Source of the DNA: an uncultured Rhodospirillaceae bacterium
GTDB lineage: Bacteria; Pseudomonadota; Alphaproteobacteria; Rhodospirillales; Rhodospirillaceae
Assembly (NCBI GenBank): GCA_943787205.1
Contig: CALSLN010000021.1
Location: 1-64,000, forward strand
Direction of reading: 5' to 3'
DNA length: 64,000 nucleotides
Shown here one piece after another: positions 8,040-16,938 of the stretch. Every line of letters starts with the position of its first letter. Position 1 is the first letter of the stretch. The notes below the pieces were generated by a model, which worked only from the letters and a program-made list of their open reading frames with translations, was not told the origin of the DNA and searched no databases. Position numbers and translations under genes: made by a program.

Positions 8040-8081
8040 CACAACGACCTTCTTGGACAACGAGAATAAAGGACGGGAACA

Positions 8082-8549
8082 ATGACAAACTTGATTGAAA
8101 AGCTCAGCGGCCTCTACGGACCGATCATCGAAAAGCTAGAAAAATTTGGCGCACCGGCGGCAGACCTTGCCGTTCGCTTTTGGGTTGGGTTGGTCTTCTT
8201 TCGCTCTGGCCTTCAAAAGCTAGACGGCTGGGAAAGCACGTTATTTCTTTTCGAGTATGAATACGTTCTGCCCATCATTCCCTTTGAGCTAGCCGCTTAT
8301 CTGGGAACTGCTTCTGAGCTAGCGATGCCACTCTTCCTGTTTGTGGGCTTAGCCGCACGCCTTGCCGCTGTGCCTTTGCTCGGCATGGCGATGACAATAC
8401 AATTTATTCTGGGAGCCAATAACGCCGCCTACAATGACTTCAATCACTTTGCGTGGATGACGTTCTTGCTGGTTATTATTGCTCGCGGACCCGGCATGCT
8501 GTCGATCGATCATTGGTTGCGCCAAAAATTCATGGCCGCCAAAGACTAG
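8082..8549 (+). CDS. bufD: DoxX family membrane protein (bufferin operon)
   Basis: 155 residues from ATG 8082 with AAAGGACGGG upstream. Four membrane segments of the DoxX fold are visible (starting around VRFWVGLVFFRSGLQKL, FELAAYLGTASELAMPLFLFVG, ARLAAVPLLGMAMTIQF, and FAWMTFLLVIIARGPG). DoxX proteins close many bufferin operons; the function is unproven, possibly redox support or export. It is the last gene of the operon; the next gene faces it with 12 bp between. Confidence 0.85.
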   Translation: MTNLIEKLSGLYGPIIEKLEKFGAPAADLAVRFWVGLVFFRSGLQKLDGWESTLFLFEYEYVLPIIPFELAAYLGTASELAMPLFLFVGLAARLAAVPLLGMAMTIQFILGANNAAYNDFNHFAWMTFLLVIIARGPGMLSIDHWLRQKFMAAKD

Positions 8550-8561
8550 AGCGACGGCTGA

Positions 8562-10274
8562 CTAGCCGACCTGGAAACCGGTCTTGGCCAGCAATTTGTA
8601 AAAGCCCCGGATCGCGGTCTCTTTTTCCGATGGGTCTGAGATGTCAGCCGTAAACTCGGACAGAAAGTCTTTGCGCTTTAGGTAATTAGTTACGGTGTCT
8701 CTCGCGATTTCAGTGGCCCGGCCTTCTGTGAGCATTCCCGAAGCGCAGAAGGCGACCATGCGGCCAGCGCGCTCACGGAAGGACAATTCGTTGTTGTCTA
8801 TTCGTTCGATAACTTTATTGCCAATAATGTAATCAACAACGATGTCATCAAAGCGTTTTGCAATAGCCTTCTTCAAACCCGTCTCGAGTTGGGAATCAAG
8901 AACCAAACGCTGAGTTGCAGCGGCCTCTAACAGTCGTGCGCGTTCTGTTTTCGCAGCAGGGGCAATTTTCTGGACTGAACTCAGTTCCTTACCCTTGCGC
9001 TTGAGCTGTTCTTCAATGGCCAACTTCATACTTGCTTCGTTCTTAGGGCTGTAAAGCGCCAGTAAGTAGAGGAACACCCGCTTGGCATTTCCCAATTTCT
9101 CACACATGCCTTGCATGGCCTTATTACGACCGGCTGCACCACCAATATTATCCAATCTGGCCCAGCGTTCCGTAAGGCCCGCCGCGATTGCACGACCGCC
9201 GATAACGCCGTTACCCGTAACAACCCGGTCTACAAGGCCATCAAAGAACTTCTTATCATCCTCTTTGTCTTCACTGTTGGTTAAGCGAACAGGCCCAGAC
9301 AAGTCGCGCTCAATACGGTCGAATAAAACGTTCTTAGAACGTGGCAACAGGTCCGCTGCAAAGAGCGGGTTGAGCAACGCAAGCAAATCGTCAGATGCAA
9401 ATTTGGTCGGTTCGCACTTACCTTCAACCAGATCAATCATACGCGTAACAGCGTCGCCCAAGTGCTTTGAGATTCCGATGACATCTTTGATGACTGTTTT
9501 CGCCATAAAGATGTCAGAGAGCATCTCATCAACCATGTCGCGGGCGCGCTGATCTTTCTGCGATTCGGCCATCGGTAGAAGTTGGGCCATTTTGCCCGGC
9601 CAACCGCGCCAGTTAATCGATTCACGAGCCAACGCAACATTGGCCATATATGTGCGTTCATCTTCGTCGGGGAACTTAGCGTCCAAGCGCCGGAGGATGT
9701 CATCAAGCGAAGATCCTTCAAGGCTTGGGAGCTTGGTTTTGTCGTGCTCTTTGGCTTTCTTAGCGATCGCCTCGACAGCATCAAAAATCACGTCGCGCCG
9801 CTCTCGAGTCCCCTCGCCCGTTGCACGGGCATGGAGCGATGCAATTTTATCGACTGCAGACGGCACCATAGATTGGAAATTTATCATGCGCTTGAGGTTA
9901 GGATGGCTATGCAGCATCTCAAGCGGCGTTAATTCGTGCTTCTCGAGGTATTTGCTAAACAGGCGGGCCATGGTCGTTCGACTTGCTGTCTTGTAGTAGT
10001 CCGTCACCTTTTCGCACATTGGCGCTTCGTCGACGGGCGTGACCGACAGGTCTTCTTCTTCCTTCACCTCTTTCATTTCTTTGAAAATCTCGCTTTCGCG
10101 ATGATTGTCTTTACCGAAATGAGATTCTTTGACGACCCGCACACCGGCGGTCGTCTTTAGGGCAAGAAGATCCGTGGCCTTTTTTCGGGCTACGGTTTCG
10201 CTTTTGACAACTTCATTGATAGCCCACCGGCCATTCTTGAAGAGTTGCACCTCAAATGTCGCACGTCCAAACAT
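8562..10274 (-). CDS. Large alpha-helical protein of unknown function
   Basis: 570 residues from ATG 10274; a TTG at 10337 would add 21 residues that look non-conserved (HAKKAVAGQSGDAGANSD). The first 45 residues form a small domain, FEVQLFKNGRWAINEV followed by an A-rich helix and GVRVVKE, a beta-alpha-beta-like pattern that I have seen at the start of other alphaproteobacterial proteins. The rest is predicted almost entirely helical and highly charged, without membrane segments or catalytic motifs. I do not recognise the family. It stands alone, convergent with the bufferin operon, so its role cannot be inferred from neighbours. Confidence 0.75.
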   Translation of the reverse strand: MFGRATFEVQLFKNGRWAINEVVKSETVARKKATDLLALKTTAGVRVVKESHFGKDNHRESEIFKEMKEVKEEEDLSVTPVDEAPMCEKVTDYYKTASRTTMARLFSKYLEKHELTPLEMLHSHPNLKRMINFQSMVPSAVDKIASLHARATGEGTRERRDVIFDAVEAIAKKAKEHDKTKLPSLEGSSLDDILRRLDAKFPDEDERTYMANVALARESINWRGWPGKMAQLLPMAESQKDQRARDMVDEMLSDIFMAKTVIKDVIGISKHLGDAVTRMIDLVEGKCEPTKFASDDLLALLNPLFAADLLPRSKNVLFDRIERDLSGPVRLTNSEDKEDDKKFFDGLVDRVVTGNGVIGGRAIAAGLTERWARLDNIGGAAGRNKAMQGMCEKLGNAKRVFLYLLALYSPKNEASMKLAIEEQLKRKGKELSSVQKIAPAAKTERARLLEAAATQRLVLDSQLETGLKKAIAKRFDDIVVDYIIGNKVIERIDNNELSFRERAGRMVAFCASGMLTEGRATEIARDTVTNYLKRKDFLSEFTADISDPSEKETAIRGFYKLLAKTGFQVG

Positions 10275-10457
10275 GGTATCGCTATTTGCTCCAGCGTCCC
10301 CTGATTGCCCAGCCACCGCCTTTTTGGCGTGAAGCAAGGCCCCCCAAGTATTTTATTTGCCACAACTTAGTAACGAATTGCTTAAATTACAGAGCTTGAG
10401 AGCGCAATTCCCAATTCCAGTCGTGTTTGGTGGATGCACTCAGCACCCGAACTGAAC

Positions 10458-12083
10458 CTACTCACTCAGAGAATAGTCCGCAAATCTGGCTCTAAGCTCT
10501 GCCTTCAACACCTTACCTGTCGCACCGACAGGTAGAGATTCGGTCCACTCAAGGGCATCCGGCAGCCATAGCTTTGGCACCTTCTCGGCCAGAAACGCGC
10601 GAATCTCAGACAGTGCCGGCCTGCTATCGCCCTCAGGCGTACAAACCAATAGGGGGCGCTCCAGCCATTTCGGATGAGGAACACCAATAACAGCTGCCTG
10701 TTTTATGGCAGGATGCCCGACGGCCGCGTTCTCAAGGCCAACAGAGCTAATCCATTCGCCACCTGATTTGATGATATCCTTGGCGCGGTCCGTAATGAGC
10801 ATGTAGCCATCAGCGTCGAGCGTCGCGATGTCGCCGGTATCAAACCAGCCGTCAGACGTGAGGGCACTTTCCTCAGCCTTATAATACTGGCTGACAATCC
10901 ACGGCCCTTTTACGAGAAGCCGCCCTGACGTTACACCGTCACGCGGCAACTCATTGCCATCATCATCGACAATGCACATATCAACGCCGTAGATCGCACG
11001 ACCTTGCTTCACTTTGACCGGCATCTGTTGGTCACGTGGCAAATCAAGGAACTTCGGCTTCAACGTATTGACGACACCTAGAGGGCTCATTTCAGTCATC
11101 CCCCAGGCATGGTGCACGGTAACTCCGTGATCCAATTCAAATCGGTTGATGATTGATTCAGAGGCTGCGGCACCACCAATAACAACCCGATCCAATCCGT
11201 TTGGTGCACGACCCATTTTATCCATATGGTCCAGCAGCCCCATCCACACAGTTGGCACCCCTAAAGCCATTGTGACGTGCTCTTGATCCATAAGCGCGAA
11301 TAAGCTTTCGCCGTCCAATTTGGACCCAGGCATCACAACAGGTGTGCCCGCAATTGGTGCTGAGTAGGGGATACCCCACGCGTTAACATGAAACATGGGC
11401 ACAACAGGTAGCAGGACATCATGGGTGCGAAGATCAAGCGTACTGGCGAAGCAACTTGCCATGGCATGAAGAACCATGGCGCGGTGGCTATATAGAACAC
11501 CTTTCGGATTTCCAGTCGTGCCGGACGTGTAACACATGGACGCCGCCGTATTTTCGTCGAACTCCGGCCAGTCATAGTGATCCGGCACACCGGCGATCAA
11601 ACCTTCATAATCGATGGCACCAGCGGGAGACTCCGTTGATACCCCCTCGGCATCCGACAACGAAATAAAGCGGTCTACGGATGGTACATGCGGCTGAATG
11701 CGAGCGACTGTCTCTGCCATATCCGTGTCAAAGAAGACGAGGCGGTCTTCTGCATGATTAAGAATGTAAATCATCTCTGCGTCGGCGAGGCGAAGGTTCA
11801 CCGTGTGACAAATCGCGCCGATGCCCGAGACTGCGTAGTAAAGTTCTAAATGCCGGTCAGAATTCCAGGCCAATGTCGCAACCCGGTCGCCAGGCTTGAT
11901 CCCGAGTTGGATGAGAGCATTAGCGAGGCGCTGTGACCGCTCGTAGACTTGACCATACGTGCTGTGATGCACAGTTCCGTCAACTCTACGGGTCACAACA
12001 GCGGTATCGTTATGGAACTTCGCCGCAAATTGAATCAGCGACGTAATCAATAACGGCGTGGTCATCATCATCCCGTGCATCAT
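10458..12083 (-). CDS. Acyl-CoA ligase, AlkK/DmdB-like (medium/long-chain or 3-methylmercaptopropionate)
   Basis: 541 residues of the ANL superfamily. Motifs are [11 protein letters not shown] (P-loop), HAWGMTE, GWFDTGD, the hinge [13 protein letters not shown] and the catalytic lysine in VGATGKVLK near the end. The start [25 protein letters not shown] and the [16 protein letters not shown] block closely resemble the family containing AlkK and DmdB, the 3-methylmercaptopropionyl-CoA ligase of DMSP-degrading marine alphaproteobacteria. Sequence alone cannot separate these substrates. It is a single gene; the Lrp regulator lies 59 bp away on the same strand. The first ATG (12083) is one of several close Met codons. 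Confidence 0.9.
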   Translation of the reverse strand: MMHGMMMTTPLLITSLIQFAAKFHNDTAVVTRRVDGTVHHSTYGQVYERSQRLANALIQLGIKPGDRVATLAWNSDRHLELYYAVSGIGAICHTVNLRLADAEMIYILNHAEDRLVFFDTDMAETVARIQPHVPSVDRFISLSDAEGVSTESPAGAIDYEGLIAGVPDHYDWPEFDENTAASMCYTSGTTGNPKGVLYSHRAMVLHAMASCFASTLDLRTHDVLLPVVPMFHVNAWGIPYSAPIAGTPVVMPGSKLDGESLFALMDQEHVTMALGVPTVWMGLLDHMDKMGRAPNGLDRVVIGGAAASESIINRFELDHGVTVHHAWGMTEMSPLGVVNTLKPKFLDLPRDQQMPVKVKQGRAIYGVDMCIVDDDGNELPRDGVTSGRLLVKGPWIVSQYYKAEESALTSDGWFDTGDIATLDADGYMLITDRAKDIIKSGGEWISSVGLENAAVGHPAIKQAAVIGVPHPKWLERPLLVCTPEGDSRPALSEIRAFLAEKVPKLWLPDALEWTESLPVGATGKVLKAELRARFADYSLSE

Positions 12084-12142
12084 GGACCTTCCGTTGGTAA
12101 ATCAGGTGATTGGTTCGCGCATATTAGAAGCAAGAGGCCGTG

Positions 12143-12646
12143 TCATCCAGTGCCGACGGATTCATTTGTCGCGTCTTGGGAGAGAGGCAGGACCGTCCGA
12201 TAGGTCACCTGTTTCAGAGCAAAACTGGATTGTATGCTAGCAATCGCTGGGATGCGGGTCAGGTGGTTCTTGAGAAAACGCTCATAGTCAGCAAGGTCCT
12301 GCGTCACCACCCGCAAAAGATAGTCACTTGTTCCAGTCATGAGATAACACTCCATCACTTGCGGCAACGCGGAGACGGACGTCTCGAATTCTTCTAGCGC
12401 TGTTTCAGACTGCTCTTTTAAGGCGACATTGATAAAGACGCTGACGGGCAACCCAACTTTGGTCTGATCAACAAAAGTCATGTACCCCTGAATCACTCCA
12501 TCTGATTCGAGTTTACGGAGTCGCCTAAGGCAGGGTGACGGCGACAATCCAACCCGCTCCGCCAGATCCACGTTGCTCAAGCGCGCATCGCTTTGCATTT
12601 GATCCAAGATTCTTAAATCTATCTCATCAAGATTAATATTTGGCAT
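12143..12646 (-). CDS. Lrp/AsnC family transcriptional regulator
   Basis: 167 residues. The N-terminal winged helix reads LDEIDLRILDQMQSDARLSNVDLAERVGLSPSPCLRRL, and the C-terminal half is the RAM effector domain (VMECYLMTGTSDYLLRVVTQDLADYERFL). It is divergent from the E1-type dehydrogenase gene, whose promoter it shares. In Pseudomonas putida the Lrp-family regulator MdeR controls mdeA and mdeB, and MdeB is an E1 homologue, so control of the neighbouring gene by an amino or keto acid is likely. The methionine gamma-lyase gene mdeA is absent here. Confidence 0.92.
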   Translation of the reverse strand: MPNINLDEIDLRILDQMQSDARLSNVDLAERVGLSPSPCLRRLRKLESDGVIQGYMTFVDQTKVGLPVSVFINVALKEQSETALEEFETSVSALPQVMECYLMTGTSDYLLRVVTQDLADYERFLKNHLTRIPAIASIQSSFALKQVTYRTVLPLSQDATNESVGTG

Positions 12647-12769
12647 ATATCACCCTTATTCTTAAATAATATACGACATAATTGCGCGAAATGCCCATTT
12701 GGAGCAAGGGTTCGCAATGACGTGCCACCCGCCCTGAGGTAGTGTTCGGGCTTCACAGGGGAGTCCGTC
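12647..12769. promoter_or_regulatory. Shared divergent promoter region of the Lrp regulator and E1-type enzyme
   Basis: The 123-bp gap holds an AT-rich stretch around 12655-12680 with an imperfect inverted repeat TATT-CTTAAAT-AATA, the sort of sequence Lrp-type proteins bind. The plus-strand gene has CAGGGGAG just before its ATG. No clean -35/-10 pair could be chosen by eye. Confidence 0.35.
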
Positions 12770-15151
12770 ATGAGTCATCAGCCCGCCGATATCGCTACAC
12801 TGCAAAGCCTGGAGAAGAAAATTCTATGGCTTGCCACTTGGATGATTCATCAGGCCAACACGACACGATCAAAAGCAGATGGCGTAAAGGTCGGTGGTCA
12901 TCAGGCGTCTTGCGCATCCCTCGTATCGGTGATGACCGCGCTCTTCCTTCATACCCTGCGCGCCGAGGATCGCATCGCGGTCAAACCTCATGCCGGGCCC
13001 GTTTTCCACGCCATCCAATACCTTCTCGGTAATCAAACCTTAGACCGCATGAAAAACTTCCGTGGTTTTGGTGGCGTACAACCGTACCCATCAAAAACCA
13101 AAGACAAAGCCGACGTCGATTTTTCAACCGGATCCGTTGGCCTTGGCGTCGCAGAAACTTTATTTGCCTCCATGGTGCAGGAATATATTCATTCTCACGA
13201 GTTGGTGGACCCCAAAGAGACACCCAAAGGTCGCATGATCGGTTTGCTGGGCGACGCTGAGCTGGACGAGGGCAATATATTTGAGGCCCTCCTAGAAGGC
13301 TGGAAGCACGAAGTCAGAAATTGCTGGTGGATTGTTGACTACAACCGTCAAAGCTTGGACGGCGTCGTCAACGACAGGCTGTTCAACAGAATCACCGGCT
13401 TCTTCTCCGCCGTGAACTGGAACGTTGTCGCACTTAAATATGGCCTCAAGCTCCAGGCCGCATTCGAAACACCAATCGGCCCAGCCCTAAAGGCATGGAT
13501 CGATGACTGCCCCAACCAAATTTATTCCGCACTGACGTTCCAAGGTGGACAGGCATGGCGCGAAGCTTTGCAACGCGATTTAAAAGATGCTGAAGGACTG
13601 AAGGCATTCCTTGATGAATATGACGACGACCGCCTTCACGCTTTGATGACCAACCTCGGCGGCCATGACATGGAGGCCATCTTGCAAGCCTTCGCAGAAG
13701 CCGAAGGTAAAGAGCAGCCTCATTGCTTCATTGCCTACACCATCAAGGGGTACAACCTTCCCCTTGCCGGCCACAAAGACAACCACGCCGGAATTCTCAA
13801 CGAAGGCCAAATCCAGCAGTTCAGGGAGTCCTTGGGGATCAAAGAAGGAGAGGAATGGGAAAAATTCTCTGGTATGGATACTCCCGCAGAACACTTAGAG
13901 ACCTTCCTTGCTGACGTCCCGTTCGCGCAACGAATCACACGAGAACAAAGAACCACAAAAGCCGCTACCATTGCCGTGCCGGATTTATTGACGCCGGACG
14001 CCCCCTCTCAATCGACACAAGAAGCGTTCGGCAAGGTCATGAACGATCTTGGGCGGGGCACATCTGATCTCGCCAAGCGTATCGTAACAACGGCACCGGA
14101 CGTAACGGTGTCAACAAACCTGGGCGGCTGGGTCAATCAACGCAGCCCATTCCATATCAAGAAGCGGGAAGACATTTTTAGACAGATGCACGTGCCATCA
14201 CCGCAAAAATGGAGCCAGCAACCCAAAGGCCAACACATCGAACTAGGCATCGCAGAGAATAACTTGTTCTTGCTGCTCGGCGCTCTTGGGTTATCCCACG
14301 ACCTATTTGAACAACGCCTCCTTCCTGTCGGCACACTATACGATCCGTTCATTGCTCGTGGCTTAGATGCCATGACATACGCTTGTTATCAGGATGCGCG
14401 CTTCATGCTAGTCGCCACGCCAAGTGGAATCTCTCTCGGGCCAGAAGGCGGCGCACACCAATCCATCTTTACGCCACTGATCGGCATGGGCCACGCCAAC
14501 CTCGCGTCTTTTGAACCAGCTTATGCAGATGAGTTATCAACCATCATGGCGTGGGGGTTTGATCACATGCAAAAACCAGATGGCAGTTCGGTTTATCTGC
14601 GCCTATCGACACGCCCTTTGGAGCAACCGACCCGTGAAATGTCGAATACTCTAAAAGCTGGCGTGTTAGCTGGCGCATATTGGGCCGTTGAACCAGAGCC
14701 CGGTGCGGAATTGGCGATTGCCTATTGCGGCGTTGTCGCGCCAGAAGCAAAAGCTGCCTTCAACATTATCCGCGAGGACATTCCGGGCGCAGGACTGCTC
14801 GCCATCACATCTCAAGACAGACTCTACAGCAGCTGGACCGCTGCGGCCCAAGCCCGCAAGAGTGGGCGCCAGGGCGCGCGAAGCCCAATAGAGCGCCTGC
14901 TGTCTGACCTCTCTCCAGACGCATCACTGGTCACCGTACAAGATGGCCACCCCCTCGCCTTAGGATGGCTCGGGTCCGTTCTAGGACAACGCTGCGAGGC
15001 CCTCGGCGTTGATCGCTTTGGCCAAGCGGGCAGTGTTGCTCAACTTTATGCTGAGTACGGTATTGATACAGACGCCGTCGTCGACGCCGTTGCAGATATT
15101 ATTGTCCAACAAGCTGGCGTAACAACTCCGTTATCAATTGCCGCTGAATAG
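12770..15151 (+). CDS. Homodimeric E1-type 2-oxoacid dehydrogenase / transketolase-like protein (MdeB/AceE-like)
   Basis: 793 residues, shorter than AceE (about 890). It is thiamine-diphosphate dependent: GGHQASCASLVSVMTALF, GSVGLGVAETL and the ThDP/metal motif GDAELDEGNIFEAL with the downstream VDYNRQSLDG are all present, and the second half has the pyrimidine domain with ELGIAENNLFLLLGALGL and the TPSGISLGPEGGAHQS segment. It should decarboxylate a 2-oxo acid such as pyruvate or 2-oxobutyrate. No E2 or E3 gene is adjacent, so it must share those of another complex or act alone. Divergent pairing with an Lrp regulator matches the mdeR-mdeB arrangement. The exact substrate is not certain. Confidence 0.88.
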   Translation: MSHQPADIATLQSLEKKILWLATWMIHQANTTRSKADGVKVGGHQASCASLVSVMTALFLHTLRAEDRIAVKPHAGPVFHAIQYLLGNQTLDRMKNFRGFGGVQPYPSKTKDKADVDFSTGSVGLGVAETLFASMVQEYIHSHELVDPKETPKGRMIGLLGDAELDEGNIFEALLEGWKHEVRNCWWIVDYNRQSLDGVVNDRLFNRITGFFSAVNWNVVALKYGLKLQAAFETPIGPALKAWIDDCPNQIYSALTFQGGQAWREALQRDLKDAEGLKAFLDEYDDDRLHALMTNLGGHDMEAILQAFAEAEGKEQPHCFIAYTIKGYNLPLAGHKDNHAGILNEGQIQQFRESLGIKEGEEWEKFSGMDTPAEHLETFLADVPFAQRITREQRTTKAATIAVPDLLTPDAPSQSTQEAFGKVMNDLGRGTSDLAKRIVTTAPDVTVSTNLGGWVNQRSPFHIKKREDIFRQMHVPSPQKWSQQPKGQHIELGIAENNLFLLLGALGLSHDLFEQRLLPVGTLYDPFIARGLDAMTYACYQDARFMLVATPSGISLGPEGGAHQSIFTPLIGMGHANLASFEPAYADELSTIMAWGFDHMQKPDGSSVYLRLSTRPLEQPTREMSNTLKAGVLAGAYWAVEPEPGAELAIAYCGVVAPEAKAAFNIIREDIPGAGLLAITSQDRLYSSWTAAAQARKSGRQGARSPIERLLSDLSPDASLVTVQDGHPLALGWLGSVLGQRCEALGVDRFGQAGSVAQLYAEYGIDTDAVVDAVADIIVQQAGVTTPLSIAAE

Positions 15152-15228
15152 ATAAACGCATGGCGCGTTGGTCGACTCAGGCCTAAGATTAGCTTCGTTA
15201 TCAGCCGTTCTTAGGAAGGATTACCGCC

Positions 15229-16047
15229 ATGCATCGTTTTCTAATCCTAGCAACTACGATTTTTTTTGTGGGCGCGAGCATTAATCCGGGCATAGCGCAG
15301 TCCGACACAGAGCAACGCGATACAGATGTGGTGCAAAGCGTTTATCTAAGAACGCTCTCTGTCGACCCATCGGCAAACCTCGTGAAAAATGCGCAAATGG
15401 CGTTCGACCTGGCGGTGCGGAGTTACGGCGCTACCGACAGCCGGACTGCCGACATGGCCGTCAATCTTGGCCGGGCCCTCAACGGTACAGGACAGAACGC
15501 AGCCTCAATTCCGCTGCTAGAAAGTGCGCTCAGTATTTATGCTGATGGCGGCGATGACTCTGATCTAAGAAGCGCAATTGCACATTATGAACTGGGCATC
15601 GCCCACGCCGGCTCAAACAACGCGGCCGCCGCTACGGCCTCTTTAACCCAAGCATATGCTGGCTTAGCACCGACGTTTCAACGCCTATCAGCTGACACGT
15701 CCTATATTCGGGACGCGTTACTGAAAGTGGGGGGACAAGAAGCTGTTCAGGCCGCCAAAGCAAAAGCAGCAAGTACGGCGCCGATAACCCGCGCCCAGCC
15801 AAAACCAAAGCTACAAATTCCGCCCATCTACCCGCCAGACGAATCAGCATCGGGTGTCGATGGTTGGGTTCTTCTCGACTATCGCTTGTGGCCCGATGGC
15901 AGCGTCAGAGATGTCTATGTTCTCGCGGCAAGCCCGCAGAACGTCTTTGATATTTCTGCAGCCATGGCGTTGATGCAGTGGCAATTCGAAGCACCCTCGA
16001 ACCCCAGCGCACACAATCAACTTAATGTGGCGTTCAACGCGCGATAG
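15229..16047 (+). CDS. Periplasmic TPR-like protein with TonB C-terminal-type domain
   Basis: 272 residues from ATG 15229 with AGGAAGG upstream. A signal peptide ends near residue 24 (NPGIAQ). Residues 45-150 form helical pairs resembling tetratricopeptide repeats (MAVNLGRALNGTGQNAASIPLLESAL; AIAHYELGIAHAG). Residues 200-272 look like a TonB C-terminal domain (PPIYPPDESASGVDGWVLLDYRLWPDGSVRDVYVLAASP ending in a hydrophobic strand). There is no TonB membrane anchor or ExbBD nearby, so it is not a normal energy-transducing TonB. Function unknown. Confidence 0.75.
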   Translation: MHRFLILATTIFFVGASINPGIAQSDTEQRDTDVVQSVYLRTLSVDPSANLVKNAQMAFDLAVRSYGATDSRTADMAVNLGRALNGTGQNAASIPLLESALSIYADGGDDSDLRSAIAHYELGIAHAGSNNAAAATASLTQAYAGLAPTFQRLSADTSYIRDALLKVGGQEAVQAAKAKAASTAPITRAQPKPKLQIPPIYPPDESASGVDGWVLLDYRLWPDGSVRDVYVLAASPQNVFDISAAMALMQWQFEAPSNPSAHNQLNVAFNAR

Positions 16048-16195
16048 ACGCTGACATCATCGTCGTAATCACAAAGGCCGCACCAAGAAGGCTGCCGAGC
16101 CAATAGAACCTGGGAGCGGCCGTTAACGTAGCAAGAGGCGATAAGGGCGCAAGCGAAAAATTGCCAAGACTGTACATCCACACAAAACATCTTGA
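16034..16195 (-). pseudogene. Remnant of a DMT/YdcZ-type (DUF606) transporter C-terminus
   Basis: On the minus strand one frame reads PRFYWLGSLLGAAFVITTMM, preceded by SLAPLSPLATLTAA, and ends at a TGA at 16034-16036. The PRxxWLGxLLGAxFV pattern is characteristic of the YdcZ/DUF606 small transporters, but only about 50 residues remain and upstream sequence has no matching frame. It overlaps the end of the TonB-C/TPR gene by 14 bases. I read it as a decayed fragment. Identification is from pattern memory only. Confidence 0.4.
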
Positions 16196-16453
16196 TTCAT
16201 GACCACGTCAGGCGTACATACCGCGACGTCTAAAATTGGAGTCCATCGCAGCATGTTCGTTGCCGAAGCCACTTTGAGAGATTCTTCCGTTGCCCAGTGT
16301 GGCGACGCGATGACTCGTGGCTTGGACCTCGCCGCCATCCGTAGTGACCGCCGACGCCCCAGCGGGGCATAACTTCACCATACCCCGCGCGGGTTCTCCC
16401 TTCATGCGCGCTCACGCCCGCATACGGCACTCATTCTAAATACGGATCACATC
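16196..16453. other. Non-coding stretch between transporter remnant and GNAT gene
   Basis: I find no frame with a recognisable protein, no clear hairpin terminator and no RNA gene. Short minus-strand frames here are arginine- and glycine-rich and resemble shadow translation. Together with the adjacent remnant it makes a 400-bp patch that looks like eroded former coding DNA. Confidence 0.4.
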
Positions 16454-16927
16454 ATGACTAAAACCATAAAGATTCGGCCGGCAACGCCGGGCGATTACGA
16501 ACCTTTGGCCGAAGCCTTTCACAAAATGTGGACAGACAACGGCATGGCAGACTCTGATTTCAAGCAGGACTGGAAGCAAACTACGCTGGACTTCATGTCT
16601 GACGCAGCATTGAATAATGATGGACGCGCCTTTGTCGCCGAAGACGGTGTGCAAATTTTCGGAGGGGCTCAGTGTTTGATCTCAAGATCACTCTACCCTC
16701 AGGCTTTAAAACCAGAAATCCGCACTGATGGTTACATTTGGGGTGTTTACGTGGCGCCTAGCCAACGGCGCAAAGGGCTAGCAACACGTTTAACAGAACA
16801 ATGCACCGCCTACTTAAAATCAATCGGCTGCACGAGATTGATCCTGCATGCATCCCCCGGAGGGAAACCGGTCTATACAGCACTCGGCTTTAGCCCGACG
16901 AACGAAATGCGAATAGAAGTGACCTAA
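16454..16927 (+). CDS. GNAT family N-acetyltransferase
   Basis: 157 residues. The fold is shown by IRPATPGDYEPLAEAFHKMW at the start and the acetyl-CoA-binding segment VYVAPSQRRKGLATRLTEQC (Q/R-R-x-x-G-L/I-A pattern) near residue 105, followed by CTRLILHASPGGKPVYTALGF. It should move an acetyl group from acetyl-CoA to an amine; the substrate is unknown. It is convergent with the FAD oxidoreductase gene, 11 bp apart. Confidence 0.88.
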   Translation: MTKTIKIRPATPGDYEPLAEAFHKMWTDNGMADSDFKQDWKQTTLDFMSDAALNNDGRAFVAEDGVQIFGGAQCLISRSLYPQALKPEIRTDGYIWGVYVAPSQRRKGLATRLTEQCTAYLKSIGCTRLILHASPGGKPVYTALGFSPTNEMRIEVT

Positions 16928-16938
16928 TGCAGACTAGG

